The notes under the pieces are model-generated. The model had not been told where the DNA came from. It searched no databases and was given only the letters and a program-made list of their open reading frames with translations. Both the position numbers and the translations under genes were made by a program. Below are positions 1 through 8,896 of a DNA stretch of 21,151 nucleotides, in pieces; the stretch's first letter is position 1, and every line of letters begins with the position of its first letter. Origin of the DNA: Clostridium sp. UBA1056 (GTDB lineage: Bacteria > Bacillota > Clostridia > Clostridiales > Clostridiaceae); contig DCDL01000002.1 in NCBI GenBank assembly GCA_002316385.1, positions 20,647 to 41,797 of the forward strand, read 5' to 3'.

Positions 1-60
1 GCGTTAATAATATAAGTGCTTATTTAATATTTATTTAGATTAGCTTATTTTGTGAAAGCC
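1..60 (-). repeat. Palindromic MITE-like repeat, copy A (one arm)
   Basis: The reverse complement of this stretch matches the copies starting at 3826 and 21049 almost base for base, including GCAAAATAAG-like and ATAAGCACTTATATTAT blocks (here CACAAAATAAG). Only one arm is inside the window; the other would lie left of base 1. The outer end near base 60 sits 17 bases past the stop codon of the oxidoreductase gene. If the whole palindrome is present it could act as its transcription terminator. No transposase is encoded here. Confidence 0.75.
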
Positions 61-76
61 CCTTTGTTGTTACTGT

Positions 77-3000
77 TTATTCTTGAGTTGCTAATTTTTT
101 ATAAGTATTATATCTCTCCATAGCATCCTCTTCTGTTTTTGCAAATAGTTCTTCAGCCACTTCTGGGAATACCTTAGCTAAAGATGCATATCTAACTTCG
201 CCTAGTAAGAAGTCCTTAAAGTTTCGGTTTGGCTCTTTTGAATCTAATGAGAATGGGTTTTTAGTTCCTTTCAAGTCAGGGTTATATCTATAAAGGCTCC
301 AATATCCACATTCCACAGCTCTCTTTTCTTCTTCTTGTGAGTTAGCCATACCACCCTTAATGCCATGACTAATACATGTAGAGTAAGCTATGATTAGAGA
401 TGGTCCATCATAAGCTTCTGCCTCAGCAATAGCTTTAACAGTTTGGTTTTTATCTGCTCCCATGGACACTTGAGCTACATATACATAACCATAGCTCATA
501 GCCATCATTCCTAAATCCTTCTTCTTAGTTCTCTTTCCTGAAGCTGCAAATTTAGCTACTGCAGCTGTTGGAGTTGATTTTGAAGATTGACCACCCGTAT
601 TAGAATAAATTTCTGTATCAAATATTAGTACATTTATATTTTCTCCAGATGCTAATACATGGTCAAGACCGCCATATCCTATATCATAAGCCCAGCCGTC
701 TCCTCCAAATAGCCATTGTGATCTTCTAACGAAGAACTCTTTATCCTCTAGTATCTTCTTAGCTATTTCACTATTTTCCTTCTCAAGAACTTGTGTTAAC
801 TTAGTTGCTCTATCCCTTGTGCCTTCACCCTTATCTATGTTATCTAACCAATCTTGTAATACAGGTTTAGCTGCGTCTGAAATATCATTGCTACTAAGAG
901 CTTCTCTTATATTTTGTGCAATTCTTTCTCTTATAGTCTGAACAGCTACATACATTCCAAAACCATACTCTGCATTATCTTCAAACAATGAGTTAGCCCA
1001 TGCTGGACCATAACCTTGTTGATTAGGTCTATACGCTGTTGAAGGTCCTCCTGCTGCCCAAATTGATGAACAACCAGTAGCATTAGCTATCATCATAGTA
1101 TCTCCAAATAGTTGGGTTACAAGCTTAGCATATGGAGTTTCTCCACATCCTGCACATGCACCTGAGAATTCAAGTAATGGTTGCTGAAATTGACTACCCT
1201 TAACAGTATTCTTATTAATTGAAGTCTTCTTGTTTGCAACTTTTTCTACAGCATAATTCCAAACTTCTATCTGATCATGTTGACTATCCTGTGGCTTCAT
1301 AACTAAAGCTTTTTCCTTAGCTGGACAAACTTCTGCACAGTTTCCACATCCAGTACAATCTAAAGGTGTAACTCCTATATGGAAGAACATAGGATTTTCA
1401 GCTTTAAGCCCTTTAGCATCTAAAAGTTTCATATCCTTTGGAGCATTTTCCTTTTCTTTTTCATCTAACAAGAAGGCTCTAATAGTTGCATGTGGACACA
1501 CATAAGAGCATTGATTACATTGAATACAGTTTTCTGGTATCCACTGTGGTACATTTACTGCTATTCCCCTCTTTTCAAATGCAGTAGTACCAGCCATGAA
1601 GGTACCATCGTCTACTCCTTCTCTGATTAAAGTAGAAATTGGAATAGCGTCTCCTTCCATTCTATTCATAGGTTCCACAATGTCTTTAACAAATTCAGGA
1701 TACTCATTCATTGTATCTAACTTATCATCCTTAGAATTCTTCCATTTACTTGGAACTTCTATTTTAACTATGGAATTTATTCCTGAATCAATGGCAGCAT
1801 GGTTCATATTTACTACTTGATCACCCTTTTTACCATAGGATGTTATAACTGCCTCTTTTAAATATTTAACTGCATCTTCAATTGGTATAATATCCGCTAT
1901 CTTAAAGAAGGCAGCTTGCATTATCATGTTTATTCTTCCACCTAAACCAATATCTTGAGCTATTTTAACTGCGTTTATAGTATAAAAATCTATATCATTT
2001 TCTGCAATATATCTTTTTAAATCTGCTGGTAATCTATCCTCCAGGTCTTTTTCTGTCCATTGAGTATTTAAAAGGAATTTTCCTTTCTTCTTTAATCCCT
2101 GTAATAAATTGTAGCTATAAACATAGGCTTGATTATGACAAGCAATAAAATCAGCCTTATCAATAGTATAATGAGACTTGATTGGCTTATTCCCAAATCT
2201 TAAGTGAGATACAGTTATACCACCTGATTTTTTAGAGTCATAAGAGAAGTATCCTTGAGCATACATATCTGTATGATCCCCAATAATTTTTATAGCGCTC
2301 TTATTAGCTCCAACAGTACCATCAGAACCTAATCCCCAGAATTTACATGAAGTTGTACCTTCTGGTGTAGCATCTATATCTTCTTTTGGCATTAAAGATG
2401 AATTTGTAACATCATCAATTATTCCTATAGTAAATCTATCCTTAGGCTTATCAGCTTTTAAGTTTTCAAATACAGCAGCAATATGTGATGGAATTGGATC
2501 CTTTGAACCAAGCCCAAATCTTCCACCTACTACTAATGGAGCATTTTCTTTTCCAAATAGTGATCTTACTACATCTAGATAAAGAGGTTCTCCAACAGAA
2601 CCTGGCTCCTTAGTTCTATCAAGTACTGCTATCTTCTTAACTGTACTTGGTATAGCCTTTATAAATCTCTCTATAGAGAATGGTCTATAAAGCCTTACTT
2701 TTACAAGTCCTACCTTTTCTCCTTTAGCTCTTAAATAATCTATAGTTTCTTCAACCACCTCTGATACAGAACCCATAGATATTATTATTCTATCTGCATC
2801 TGGTGCTCCATAGTAATCAAAGCAATGATATTCTCTTCCAGTCAGCTTAGTTATTTCATTCATATAATTTTCTACTAAAGTAGGAATATCTTCATAGTAT
2901 CTATTAAGTGATTCACACATTTGGAAATATAAATCAGGATTTTGAGCAGTTCCTCTTGTAACTGGGTGGTCTGGATTTAATGCATTCTTTCTGAAATCTT

Positions 3001-3598
3001 CAATGGCATTATAATCTACTAGTTTAGCTAATTCATCTTGCTCTATAACCTCAATCTTTTGTATTTCATGGGAAATTCTAAAACCATCAAAAAAGCTAAG
3101 GAATGGCATTTTAGCCTTTATAGCACTTAAATGTGCTACTGCTGCTAAATCCATAACTTCTTGAACTGAGCCTTCTGCCAGCATAGCAAACCCAGTCTGC
3201 CTTGTAGCCATAACATCCTGATGATCACCAAATATACTTAATGATGAAGTAGATACGGCTCTAGCAGCAACATGTATAACAGCAGGTAATCTTTCTCCTA
3301 CCATTCTATACATATTAGGTATCATAAGTAGTAATCCTTGAGATGCTGTATATGTAGTTGATAGAGCTCCTGCCTGTAATGATCCATGCAATGCTCCAGC
3401 TGCTCCTGCTTCTGATTGCATCTCCACTACTTTAACAGGCTGGCCAAATATATTTTTTCTGCCCTTAGCAGACCATTCATCTACAAGTTCAGCCATAGGT
3501 GTAGATGGTGTAATTGGGAATATAGCAGCTACTTCTGTAAAGGCGTAGGATATATGCGCTGCTGCTGTATTACCATCCATAGTCTTCATTTTTCTCAT
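77..3598 (-). CDS. nifJ: Pyruvate:ferredoxin (flavodoxin) oxidoreductase
   Basis: This cytoplasmic enzyme oxidises pyruvate with coenzyme A to acetyl-CoA and CO2 and passes the electrons to ferredoxin, the central step of clostridial fermentation. The product is 1173 residues, the usual size of the single-chain homodimeric form. The N-terminal pyruvate-binding domain contains the FPITPSTPMAE signature. Two 4Fe-4S ferredoxin motifs follow, CIQCNQC...C at about 691-701 and CTGCGNC...C at about 748-758. The proximal cluster has CAGCGE at about 815-819 and a further Cys near 843. The thiamine diphosphate site runs from GDG to NTGGQ at about 966-1003. The start at 3598 is chosen because AGAGG lies 7 bases upstream; an in-frame ATG at 3643 has no ribosome site and would add 15 unlikely residues. 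It is monocistronic, flanked on both sides by copies of the palindromic repeat. Confidence 0.97.
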   Translation of the reverse strand: MRKMKTMDGNTAAAHISYAFTEVAAIFPITPSTPMAELVDEWSAKGRKNIFGQPVKVVEMQSEAGAAGALHGSLQAGALSTTYTASQGLLLMIPNMYRMVGERLPAVIHVAARAVSTSSLSIFGDHQDVMATRQTGFAMLAEGSVQEVMDLAAVAHLSAIKAKMPFLSFFDGFRISHEIQKIEVIEQDELAKLVDYNAIEDFRKNALNPDHPVTRGTAQNPDLYFQMCESLNRYYEDIPTLVENYMNEITKLTGREYHCFDYYGAPDADRIIISMGSVSEVVEETIDYLRAKGEKVGLVKVRLYRPFSIERFIKAIPSTVKKIAVLDRTKEPGSVGEPLYLDVVRSLFGKENAPLVVGGRFGLGSKDPIPSHIAAVFENLKADKPKDRFTIGIIDDVTNSSLMPKEDIDATPEGTTSCKFWGLGSDGTVGANKSAIKIIGDHTDMYAQGYFSYDSKKSGGITVSHLRFGNKPIKSHYTIDKADFIACHNQAYVYSYNLLQGLKKKGKFLLNTQWTEKDLEDRLPADLKRYIAENDIDFYTINAVKIAQDIGLGGRINMIMQAAFFKIADIIPIEDAVKYLKEAVITSYGKKGDQVVNMNHAAIDSGINSIVKIEVPSKWKNSKDDKLDTMNEYPEFVKDIVEPMNRMEGDAIPISTLIREGVDDGTFMAGTTAFEKRGIAVNVPQWIPENCIQCNQCSYVCPHATIRAFLLDEKEKENAPKDMKLLDAKGLKAENPMFFHIGVTPLDCTGCGNCAEVCPAKEKALVMKPQDSQHDQIEVWNYAVEKVANKKTSINKNTVKGSQFQQPLLEFSGACAGCGETPYAKLVTQLFGDTMMIANATGCSSIWAAGGPSTAYRPNQQGYGPAWANSLFEDNAEYGFGMYVAVQTIRERIAQNIREALSSNDISDAAKPVLQDWLDNIDKGEGTRDRATKLTQVLEKENSEIAKKILEDKEFFVRRSQWLFGGDGWAYDIGYGGLDHVLASGENINVLIFDTEIYSNTGGQSSKSTPTAAVAKFAASGKRTKKKDLGMMAMSYGYVYVAQVSMGADKNQTVKAIAEAEAYDGPSLIIAYSTCISHGIKGGMANSQEEEKRAVECGYWSLYRYNPDLKGTKNPFSLDSKEPNRNFKDFLLGEVRYASLAKVFPEVAEELFAKTEEDAMERYNTYKKLATQE

Positions 3599-3646
3599 CT
3601 TATTACCTCTTTTCTTACAGTTTGAATATATTAATGATGACAATAT

Positions 3647-3662
3647 TTAGACAGATGTCTAA
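3647..3662 (-). promoter_or_regulatory. Candidate operator upstream of nifJ
   Basis: TTAGACA-GA-TGTCTAA is a perfect inverted repeat with 7-base arms and a 2-base centre, the form of a dimeric repressor site. A looser outer pair, ATGACA at 3637-3642 and TGTCAT at 3663-3668, surrounds it. A -10-like TATTAT (minus strand) sits at 3667-3672, so a bound protein would cover the start of transcription. No clear -35 was found. It does not match the Rex consensus; the regulator is unknown. Confidence 0.45.
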
Positions 3663-3825
3663 TGTCATAATAAACTTTCATAGCTTTATAAAATCCATTT
3701 AGCAAACATAAAGCTAAGTAACATATGAAATGTTATTCTTATATCCTTTATATGTTGGTCTAAATAAGCATATATTATGTATATACATAAAAAAACATTA
3801 ATATATTATTAGCTATAAAAAAATA

Positions 3826-3949
3826 GGACTTTCGCAAAATAAGCTAATCTAAATAAATATTGAATAAGCACTTATATTATCTAGCAATAATATTAAAGTG
3901 CATCTTCAACATTTTATATAAGATTAGTAATATATTTTGCGAAAATCCC
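3826..3949. repeat. Palindromic MITE-like repeat, copy B (complete)
   Basis: The ends are inverted repeats: GGACTTTCGCAAAATA at the left and TATTTTGCGAAAATCCC at the right. The interior continues as an imperfect palindrome, with GCTAATCT...GCACTT mirrored by AAGTGC...AGATTAGT, so the whole of about 124 bases could fold into one long hairpin. No coding sequence is inside. The ends resemble those of ISL3-type elements only in general form, and no convincing target-site duplication was seen in the flanks. It lies between the VWA-protein gene and the nifJ promoter region and may end transcription of the operon to its right. The rest of the 3644-3992 gap is AT-rich with nothing else recognised apart from the operator. 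Confidence 0.75.
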
Positions 3950-3992
3950 ATTTAAAAAGTTATTTAAACTTATTAGTATATTATATAATTTT

Positions 3993-5396
3993 CTATATAG
4001 TAGGCTCATGGCTATTCATTGACCATCCATCGTTTCTTACATCATGTATATCTATAAACTCTTCTTTTTCTTCTATATCTTTAAGCTTCTTTATCACTCC
4101 ATAAGGCTCCTTTAAAGATAATTTATCTCCTCTACCAGATATCACCCATAAAGTTCTAAATCCCTTAGGTGTAACCTTTAGCTTATCTTCACCTTTCCCA
4201 TCAGTAAAGTATATCAGCAAGTTCGTATCACTATTATTGATGTATTCGAATACAGGAGTAAACTGCGTTCCTCCCCCTGTAGCTACTCTATCTCTTATAT
4301 CCTTTATAGACTTAACCTTATATGCTCTCTTAATATTACTATCACATTCTATTATAGTTACTTCGCTATTATAATTTTTCACTATAGAAAGTACTTCTTT
4401 CATGGCCTGCTTAAACTCAGCATCGCTTATACTTCCACTTATATCAATAGCTACAGCAATTTTAGCTCTATGGCCTCTTAATTCACCTTTTAAATCTAAT
4501 CTATTGGGCTGTCTTCTACTTCTCCTTGTAACAGTTTTCTTCTTACTACTCTCTAAAATTCCCATTAATTTTTTCAAATATACATTCCATGGAATTTCAT
4601 TCTCGTTACCTCTTAAAGCTTTTAACATAGATTCTACCTGTATTGGAATCTTTCCTTTACTAGATAGCTCTGCAAACTTTTCTGTAAAAGACTTCATGGC
4701 TTTATCGTCTATATCATCAGATTCATCCCAAGTATCATGAGTCTCCTTAGGATCATATTCATCCTTTATATCTCCTTTAGAATCGTCTTCTTCTCCCTCT
4801 TTATCTTCTTCTAACAAATCTAACTCTCCTTGAATTTCCCTCACATAGTAATCCATAGAGTTATATGGTTCTAGTCTTAAATTATACTTTGTATTTACCC
4901 ATTCTAAGGTGGTTGCATAGGATGGCAAATGCTCTATATATTGGTTAGCAACTATATCCATAGCCATATTAACAGCTAAGGTACTATACCTTCTTTTTAA
5001 CTCTTTTGCTCTTATTAAATGTAGTGCTAAAACATGGTGGATTTCATGTTTTATACTTCCTTGCATCTGACTTATATTAAGTTGTAAAAATATAAGAGGA
5101 TTAAAATAAATTACATATTTAGCACCTTTAAAATTTATAGCTGTAGGTGTAGCTGTATCATATCTTATTTCTCGTCCAACTTGAAATAAAAAGTATCCAT
5201 AGAAATTTTCTTTATCCTCCATAAGGGCTAAGTTTACCTTATCTACTAACTTATAAAACTCTATCGTTAAATCTTCTGGCATATCAACTTCAAATTTTTT
5301 ACCATCTCTTTTAGCTTTAAACATCTCTCCACTATTTACTAGATTAGTTACTCTATTATAAAGATTAACCCTTAACTCTTCAAAATTCTTGATCAT
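3993..5396 (-). CDS. Metallopeptidase-like and VWA-like domain protein (DUF2201 type)
   Basis: A 467-residue soluble protein with no signal peptide. The N-terminal half carries a zinc-peptidase-like HExxH motif, HEIHH at 117-121, followed by NMAMD near 143-147, which could give a further ligand. An acidic linker at about 190-232 is rich in Asp and Glu. The C-terminal half is a VWA-like domain with a metal-binding DISGS at 318-322, GGGTQFTP at about 374-381 and YFTDG at 396-400. This layout matches the DUF2201 family, found next to MoxR-type ATPases. The start is supported by AAGGA upstream, which overlaps the end of the ATPase gene; the gap is 6 bases, so translation is probably coupled. Proteolytic activity is not established; the domain may bind metal or partners only. 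The family is assigned with good confidence; the target is unknown. Confidence 0.9.
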   Translation of the reverse strand: MIKNFEELRVNLYNRVTNLVNSGEMFKAKRDGKKFEVDMPEDLTIEFYKLVDKVNLALMEDKENFYGYFLFQVGREIRYDTATPTAINFKGAKYVIYFNPLIFLQLNISQMQGSIKHEIHHVLALHLIRAKELKRRYSTLAVNMAMDIVANQYIEHLPSYATTLEWVNTKYNLRLEPYNSMDYYVREIQGELDLLEEDKEGEEDDSKGDIKDEYDPKETHDTWDESDDIDDKAMKSFTEKFAELSSKGKIPIQVESMLKALRGNENEIPWNVYLKKLMGILESSKKKTVTRRSRRQPNRLDLKGELRGHRAKIAVAIDISGSISDAEFKQAMKEVLSIVKNYNSEVTIIECDSNIKRAYKVKSIKDIRDRVATGGGTQFTPVFEYINNSDTNLLIYFTDGKGEDKLKVTPKGFRTLWVISGRGDKLSLKEPYGVIKKLKDIEEKEEFIDIHDVRNDGWSMNSHEPTI

Positions 5397-5402
5397 AATT
5401 AT

Positions 5403-6536
5403 CTATTCCTTTATCTCCGTATAAGCAGCAAAATAAGCCTCTACAAAGTCTTCATTTTTTAATACGAAGTTATATATATTTTTTTGACTTTCCCTCATAT
5501 CTTGCATAATTCCAATCATTAAATCTATTGGATATAAGTTTAAAAACTCAACAAATCTATCTATAACTTTGCTTACATCTTCGCCTTCTGCCTCTTTGAT
5601 TTTTCTATTAATGTAATTTATCATATTATTTGCTGTTAAATATAATCTAGTATGACTTTCCTTTGATATTTTTATCTTAATTTCTTCTGATAAATTTGCT
5701 TTTTCAAATACTTCTTCTGGAGAAATTAAAGCTGTCTTGTCTGACTCTATGAAATCCATAAGCTGCTCTGCAATAATTCTTCCAAGATTTCCTTTCAAAA
5801 CATTTAAAAATACTCTTCTTGGTATACTACCTTTATTTTCTTTATACAACTTGTAACTTTTAGACACTCTTTCAAAACTTCTTGGTGTTGCTCTTATATC
5901 ATCCTCATTAATACTATGGAGATGCTCTGGAAAAGTAGATATAAACTCTATAATTTTTCTATCAACTTCATTTTCTGTGGCCCATTTAATCCAGCCCCTT
6001 GCATCGCTTTCCATATTAAGCCACACAAATCTATTCTCCTGAGCAGCATCCATATCTACTACTTGATAATCAAAGTCTGATCCATATTTACTAGATGGGT
6101 TCATTGCAGCTAATATTTTAACTTTATCATGAAGCTTATATCCGTTTATCTCCCTATTTAATATTAAGTTCATAAGCTCTTGTTGTACACTATGCTCGCA
6201 ACGGTTTATTTCATCTATAAATAAAAGTACTTCCTTACCCTCTAAGATAAGATTATCTATTTCTCTAAGCTTGGTATGAATAGCATATATAGTTGCTTTT
6301 TTATTAATAAGTCTTCCATCACTATCTTTAATACTATATTCTTCAACAGTGGGTAATCCCCCTATTTCACCTTCCTTTAAAAGGTTTCCATCTATAACAA
6401 CAAGGCTCCACTCATGCTTTCTTACTAGAGCCTTAGCAAGAGCAGTTTTACCTATTCCACTCTCTCCTACAATAAGAGGTACTTCATTAGTTTCTATTAC
6501 TAGCTCTACACTTTTTAATGTATCATTAAAGTTCAT
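5403..6536 (-). CDS. MoxR-type AAA+ ATPase
   Basis: A 377-residue cytoplasmic ATPase. Walker A is GESGIGKT at 24-31, Walker B is LLFIDE at 104-109, and the sensor-1 region is AAMNPSS at about 143-149. This family uses ATP hydrolysis to remodel or activate partners that carry a VWA domain; the VWA protein is encoded directly downstream, 6 bases away. The start ATG is preceded by GGAGGA, which overlaps the stop codon of the repeat-protein gene 13 bases upstream, so the three genes form one transcript. After the ATPase core there is about 200 residues of helical sequence without a motif I recognise. Confidence 0.92.
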   Translation of the reverse strand: MNFNDTLKSVELVIETNEVPLIVGESGIGKTALAKALVRKHEWSLVVIDGNLLKEGEIGGLPTVEEYSIKDSDGRLINKKATIYAIHTKLREIDNLILEGKEVLLFIDEINRCEHSVQQELMNLILNREINGYKLHDKVKILAAMNPSSKYGSDFDYQVVDMDAAQENRFVWLNMESDARGWIKWATENEVDRKIIEFISTFPEHLHSINEDDIRATPRSFERVSKSYKLYKENKGSIPRRVFLNVLKGNLGRIIAEQLMDFIESDKTALISPEEVFEKANLSEEIKIKISKESHTRLYLTANNMINYINRKIKEAEGEDVSKVIDRFVEFLNLYPIDLMIGIMQDMRESQKNIYNFVLKNEDFVEAYFAAYTEIKE

Positions 6537-6549
6537 TTATCATATCCTC

Positions 6550-7353
6550 CTACATCATCTTTAGCTTTTCATCTATAGCAATTCTCTTTGCTCTACTACT
6601 TCCATATTTATGAATAAATATAATCTTATCTATGGAAATATTATTATATTTCTTATTTATGCTTTCACAATTAATAAAATTTCTTACATAGCTATCTTCT
6701 ATATCTTCACTTGATAATCTTTCTTTTAATACTCCTTCAAGTTCTTCTAGAGATATTTCTTTTATCAGATACTTAATTACTAATATATTTTCTTTTAAAA
6801 ACCTTATCATTTTTTCCTTACTTAAATTAGAAATAAACTTAATAGCTGCCTCATTATTTCTAATTGCAGAAATTTCAGCTCTCTCACTAGGATTATTCAT
6901 ATATCTTAAAGCATCATAGCTAATATTTACAGCCACTTCCTGTACTTCTTCACAAGGATTCTCTATATATTTGATAGAATCATAGTTTTTTTCTATAGCT
7001 AACATCTGAATCTTACAGCTAGGATTCTTTAAATACTGAATAGCCCAGCCCTTTTGTTCAATACCTAAACTTACTAATGCATCACTAGGATTATCTATAA
7101 ATTTTAATGTATTCCAGCTTTCTTTAACTGCGTACTCCTTCATCTGTAGAGTAGGTTCATCTATAAATTCAATAGCATTTACATTACTTCTAAGTGCCTT
7201 TTCTTTCATTTCTTCTGTTGGATTTTTTATATACTGTAAAGCCATACCATCCTTCTCTACGGCTAAAAGCTTCATTTCTTCTGATGGGTCTTTAATAGTT
7301 TTTATAATAATTGGATTTCTCTTTACCATTTCCATAGCTCTATTATAATCCAT
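6550..7353 (-). CDS. Protein of 22-residue tandem repeats (DUF4116-like)
   Basis: The 267-residue product is built of at least seven tandem repeats with a period of exactly 22 residues. The marker pair (N/D/E)P occurs at residues 22, 44, 66, 88, 110, 132 and 154, with a weaker copy (NL) at 176. The unit reads approximately NPxEEMKxxAVExxxxALxYI, two short helices per unit, so a solenoid like HEAT or leucine-rich-variant proteins is expected; DUF4116 repeats are the closest family I know. The last 80 residues are less regular. There is no signal peptide. A strong AGGAGG lies ahead of the ATG. It is first in the operon with the MoxR ATPase and the VWA protein, which suggests it recognises or presents the client of that machine. 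That role is inference. Confidence 0.85.
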   Translation of the reverse strand: MDYNRAMEMVKRNPIIIKTIKDPSEEMKLLAVEKDGMALQYIKNPTEEMKEKALRSNVNAIEFIDEPTLQMKEYAVKESWNTLKFIDNPSDALVSLGIEQKGWAIQYLKNPSCKIQMLAIEKNYDSIKYIENPCEEVQEVAVNISYDALRYMNNPSERAEISAIRNNEAAIKFISNLSKEKMIRFLKENILVIKYLIKEISLEELEGVLKERLSSEDIEDSYVRNFINCESINKKYNNISIDKIIFIHKYGSSRAKRIAIDEKLKMM

Positions 7354-7468
7354 AACATTATACCTCCTGGATTAGTAGCTTTTAAATAAGACTTTTCTTA
7401 AAAATCTTATGTTTTATCTAACCCCCACTGAATAATAATTTTATTAAGTAATAATGATTCTCCACTTA

Positions 7469-7477
7469 ATTATATCA
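7469..7477 (-). promoter_or_regulatory. Extended -10 promoter for the repeat-protein/MoxR/VWA operon
   Basis: On the minus strand the sequence TGATATAAT is an extended -10 element (TGnTATAAT), about 115 bases ahead of the first gene. The -35 is poor (TTTAAA at 16-base spacing), as is common with extended -10 promoters. A weak hairpin (AAGACTTTT/AAAAATCTT, 7387-7407) lies in the leader. Bases 7498-7680 are AT-rich and hold nothing else I recognise. Confidence 0.5.
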
Positions 7478-7680
7478 TTTTATAAAACATTTTAAAGCCT
7501 TTATTTAAATAGTTTTTATTATAATTATTGCAAATTATACTTTAGTTTTTGTCATATAAAACTTCTAAGATAATTCGATCTTTCATTAAAATTTAGTTAA
7601 ATTTTATTTATCTCGGATCATAATGCTGTTATTTCTACTTAATAGAGTTTTAACTGATTACAATTGTTAGGTATCAGATA

Positions 7681-7724
7681 AAAATTAAAGGATTTTATAC
7701 CTTCAAACAGATATAAAACCCTTT
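7681..7724 (-). terminator. Intrinsic terminator of the Nudix-GNAT gene
   Basis: Read on the minus strand, AAAGGGTTTTATA pairs with TATAAAATCCTTT (13 positions, one mismatch; arms at 7712-7724 and 7687-7699, loop of 12) and is followed by AATTTTTAT. It starts 3 bases past the stop codon at 7728. Confidence 0.85.
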
Positions 7725-7727
7725 CCT

Positions 7728-8705
7728 CTATACACCTTCAAGCCTAGCTATATTATCATTTTTCCTATAAGATACAAGAGTTAATTTATCATTAATCTTC
7801 TTTTCTTCTCCTACTTTCACATAGCCCATCTTTTCATAGAGATGACAATTTTTACTCTCAGCTTTTATGGTATCTAGTTCCCACTCTTCTGCCTGCGGAT
7901 ACATAAGTTCAAGTCTCTCCATAACTACCTGAGCAATTCCTATATTCTGATAATCTTCAAGTATATTTATAATATGAAATCTCATTAGCCCAGGCTTTTT
8001 CTCATAGACAAATACACTACCAGCTAGACCTCCTTTGTAAAAAATCTTATAGAAATCTCCTATGTAAAATCTTTTTAGGAACCTATCTAAAGTTTGCATC
8101 ACTGGACTTATTTCATGATCTTCATATTTTTTATATAAAGGCATAAAAACCTTTTTTTGCATAGCTAATAACTCTTCAGCATCATCTTTAGTAGCCTTCT
8201 TAAGGGAAATATTTGAATCTATTAATTGAAATAACTTGTCTAAATACTTATAGTATATAAACTCTCCCTTTCTTACCATTTCTTCTACCTCTTTAAAAGT
8301 AGCCCACTTAGCTTCTGCTACCTCTTCATGTTGAAGCTTTAAATCACTTATATTAACATTTTGTCTAACAAACCAAACATCATCAAATCCACAAGAAAAC
8401 TTAACTGTAAATAAGTGTTCTGCTCTATCTACATCTAAATCAATTCCTAACTCTTCCTTAGTTTCTCTTGTAGCGGCGGATATACTATCGTCTCCTTTTA
8501 TTGCAGAGCCAGCTGCAGCAGAATCCCACATATTAGGCCATCCAGCTTTAAAGGATTGCCTTCTTTGGATTAGTATCTCTCCTTTGTCATTGATAATCCA
8601 AACATGAACTACCATATGATAATCCCCTTCTTTCATAGGATTACCTCTTTCATGTATTCTTCCAACTTTATACCTATATTTATCATAAACATCCCATAAT
8701 TCCAT
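7728..8705 (-). CDS. Nudix hydrolase fused to GNAT acetyltransferase
   Basis: A 325-residue two-domain protein. Residues 1 to about 160 are a Nudix domain of the isopentenyl-diphosphate-isomerase-like/YfcD group, with a Nudix box at 66-88: G, then D72 where the consensus has Glu, then RETKEELGI at 80-88. The essential REx2EE core is intact. Residues from about 166 to the end form a GNAT domain with the acetyl-CoA loop QNIGIA and a preceding beta-strand region (FHIINILEDY). The Nudix part would cleave a nucleoside-diphosphate-linked or related compound and the GNAT part would acetylate an amine; neither substrate can be told from sequence. The start has GGGGGAG upstream. It is monocistronic, with its own promoter and terminator. 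Confidence 0.9.
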   Translation of the reverse strand: MELWDVYDKYRYKVGRIHERGNPMKEGDYHMVVHVWIINDKGEILIQRRQSFKAGWPNMWDSAAAGSAIKGDDSISAATRETKEELGIDLDVDRAEHLFTVKFSCGFDDVWFVRQNVNISDLKLQHEEVAEAKWATFKEVEEMVRKGEFIYYKYLDKLFQLIDSNISLKKATKDDAEELLAMQKKVFMPLYKKYEDHEISPVMQTLDRFLKRFYIGDFYKIFYKGGLAGSVFVYEKKPGLMRFHIINILEDYQNIGIAQVVMERLELMYPQAEEWELDTIKAESKNCHLYEKMGYVKVGEEKKINDKLTLVSYRKNDNIARLEGV

Positions 8706-8730
8706 GACTATATCTCCCCCATAACTAAGT

Positions 8731-8792
8731 TAAGTTTGAAACTTATTTTAATGTCTACTTTAATATTTATACATATTTTCAATATTATATCA
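8731..8792 (-). promoter_or_regulatory. Promoter and leader palindrome of the Nudix-GNAT gene
   Basis: On the minus strand TGATATAAT (8792-8784) is an extended -10 element about 80 bases from the start codon. In the leader, TAAGTTT-G-AAACTTA (8731-8745) is a perfect 7-base-arm inverted repeat, about 26 bases ahead of the ATG, and could be an operator or an mRNA hairpin. Confidence 0.5.
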
Positions 8793-8813
8793 CACAAATT
8801 TAATAGCTTATAT

Positions 8814-8884
8814 AAAAAATAGATATCAATAAATATTGATATCTACTTAAGGCATCTTTGACTTGTTATTTATTTTCAGATGCC
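8814..8884 (-). terminator. Double hairpin terminator of the agr locus
   Basis: Past the agrC stop codon the minus strand first forms GGCATCT/AGATGCC (arms 8878-8884 and 8851-8857). It then forms a perfect 12-base stem TAGATATCAATA/TATTGATATCTA (8834-8845 and 8820-8831) with a 2-base centre, followed by TTTTTT. The second hairpin is a textbook intrinsic terminator; the first may protect the 3' end. Confidence 0.88.
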
Positions 8885-8896
8885 TAATACAAGTAT

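Noticed and set aside
3826..3949. CRISPR or riboswitch
   Set aside because: A single foldback unit with no regular spacers; copies occur at unrelated places, which fits a mobile repeat and not an array or aptamer.
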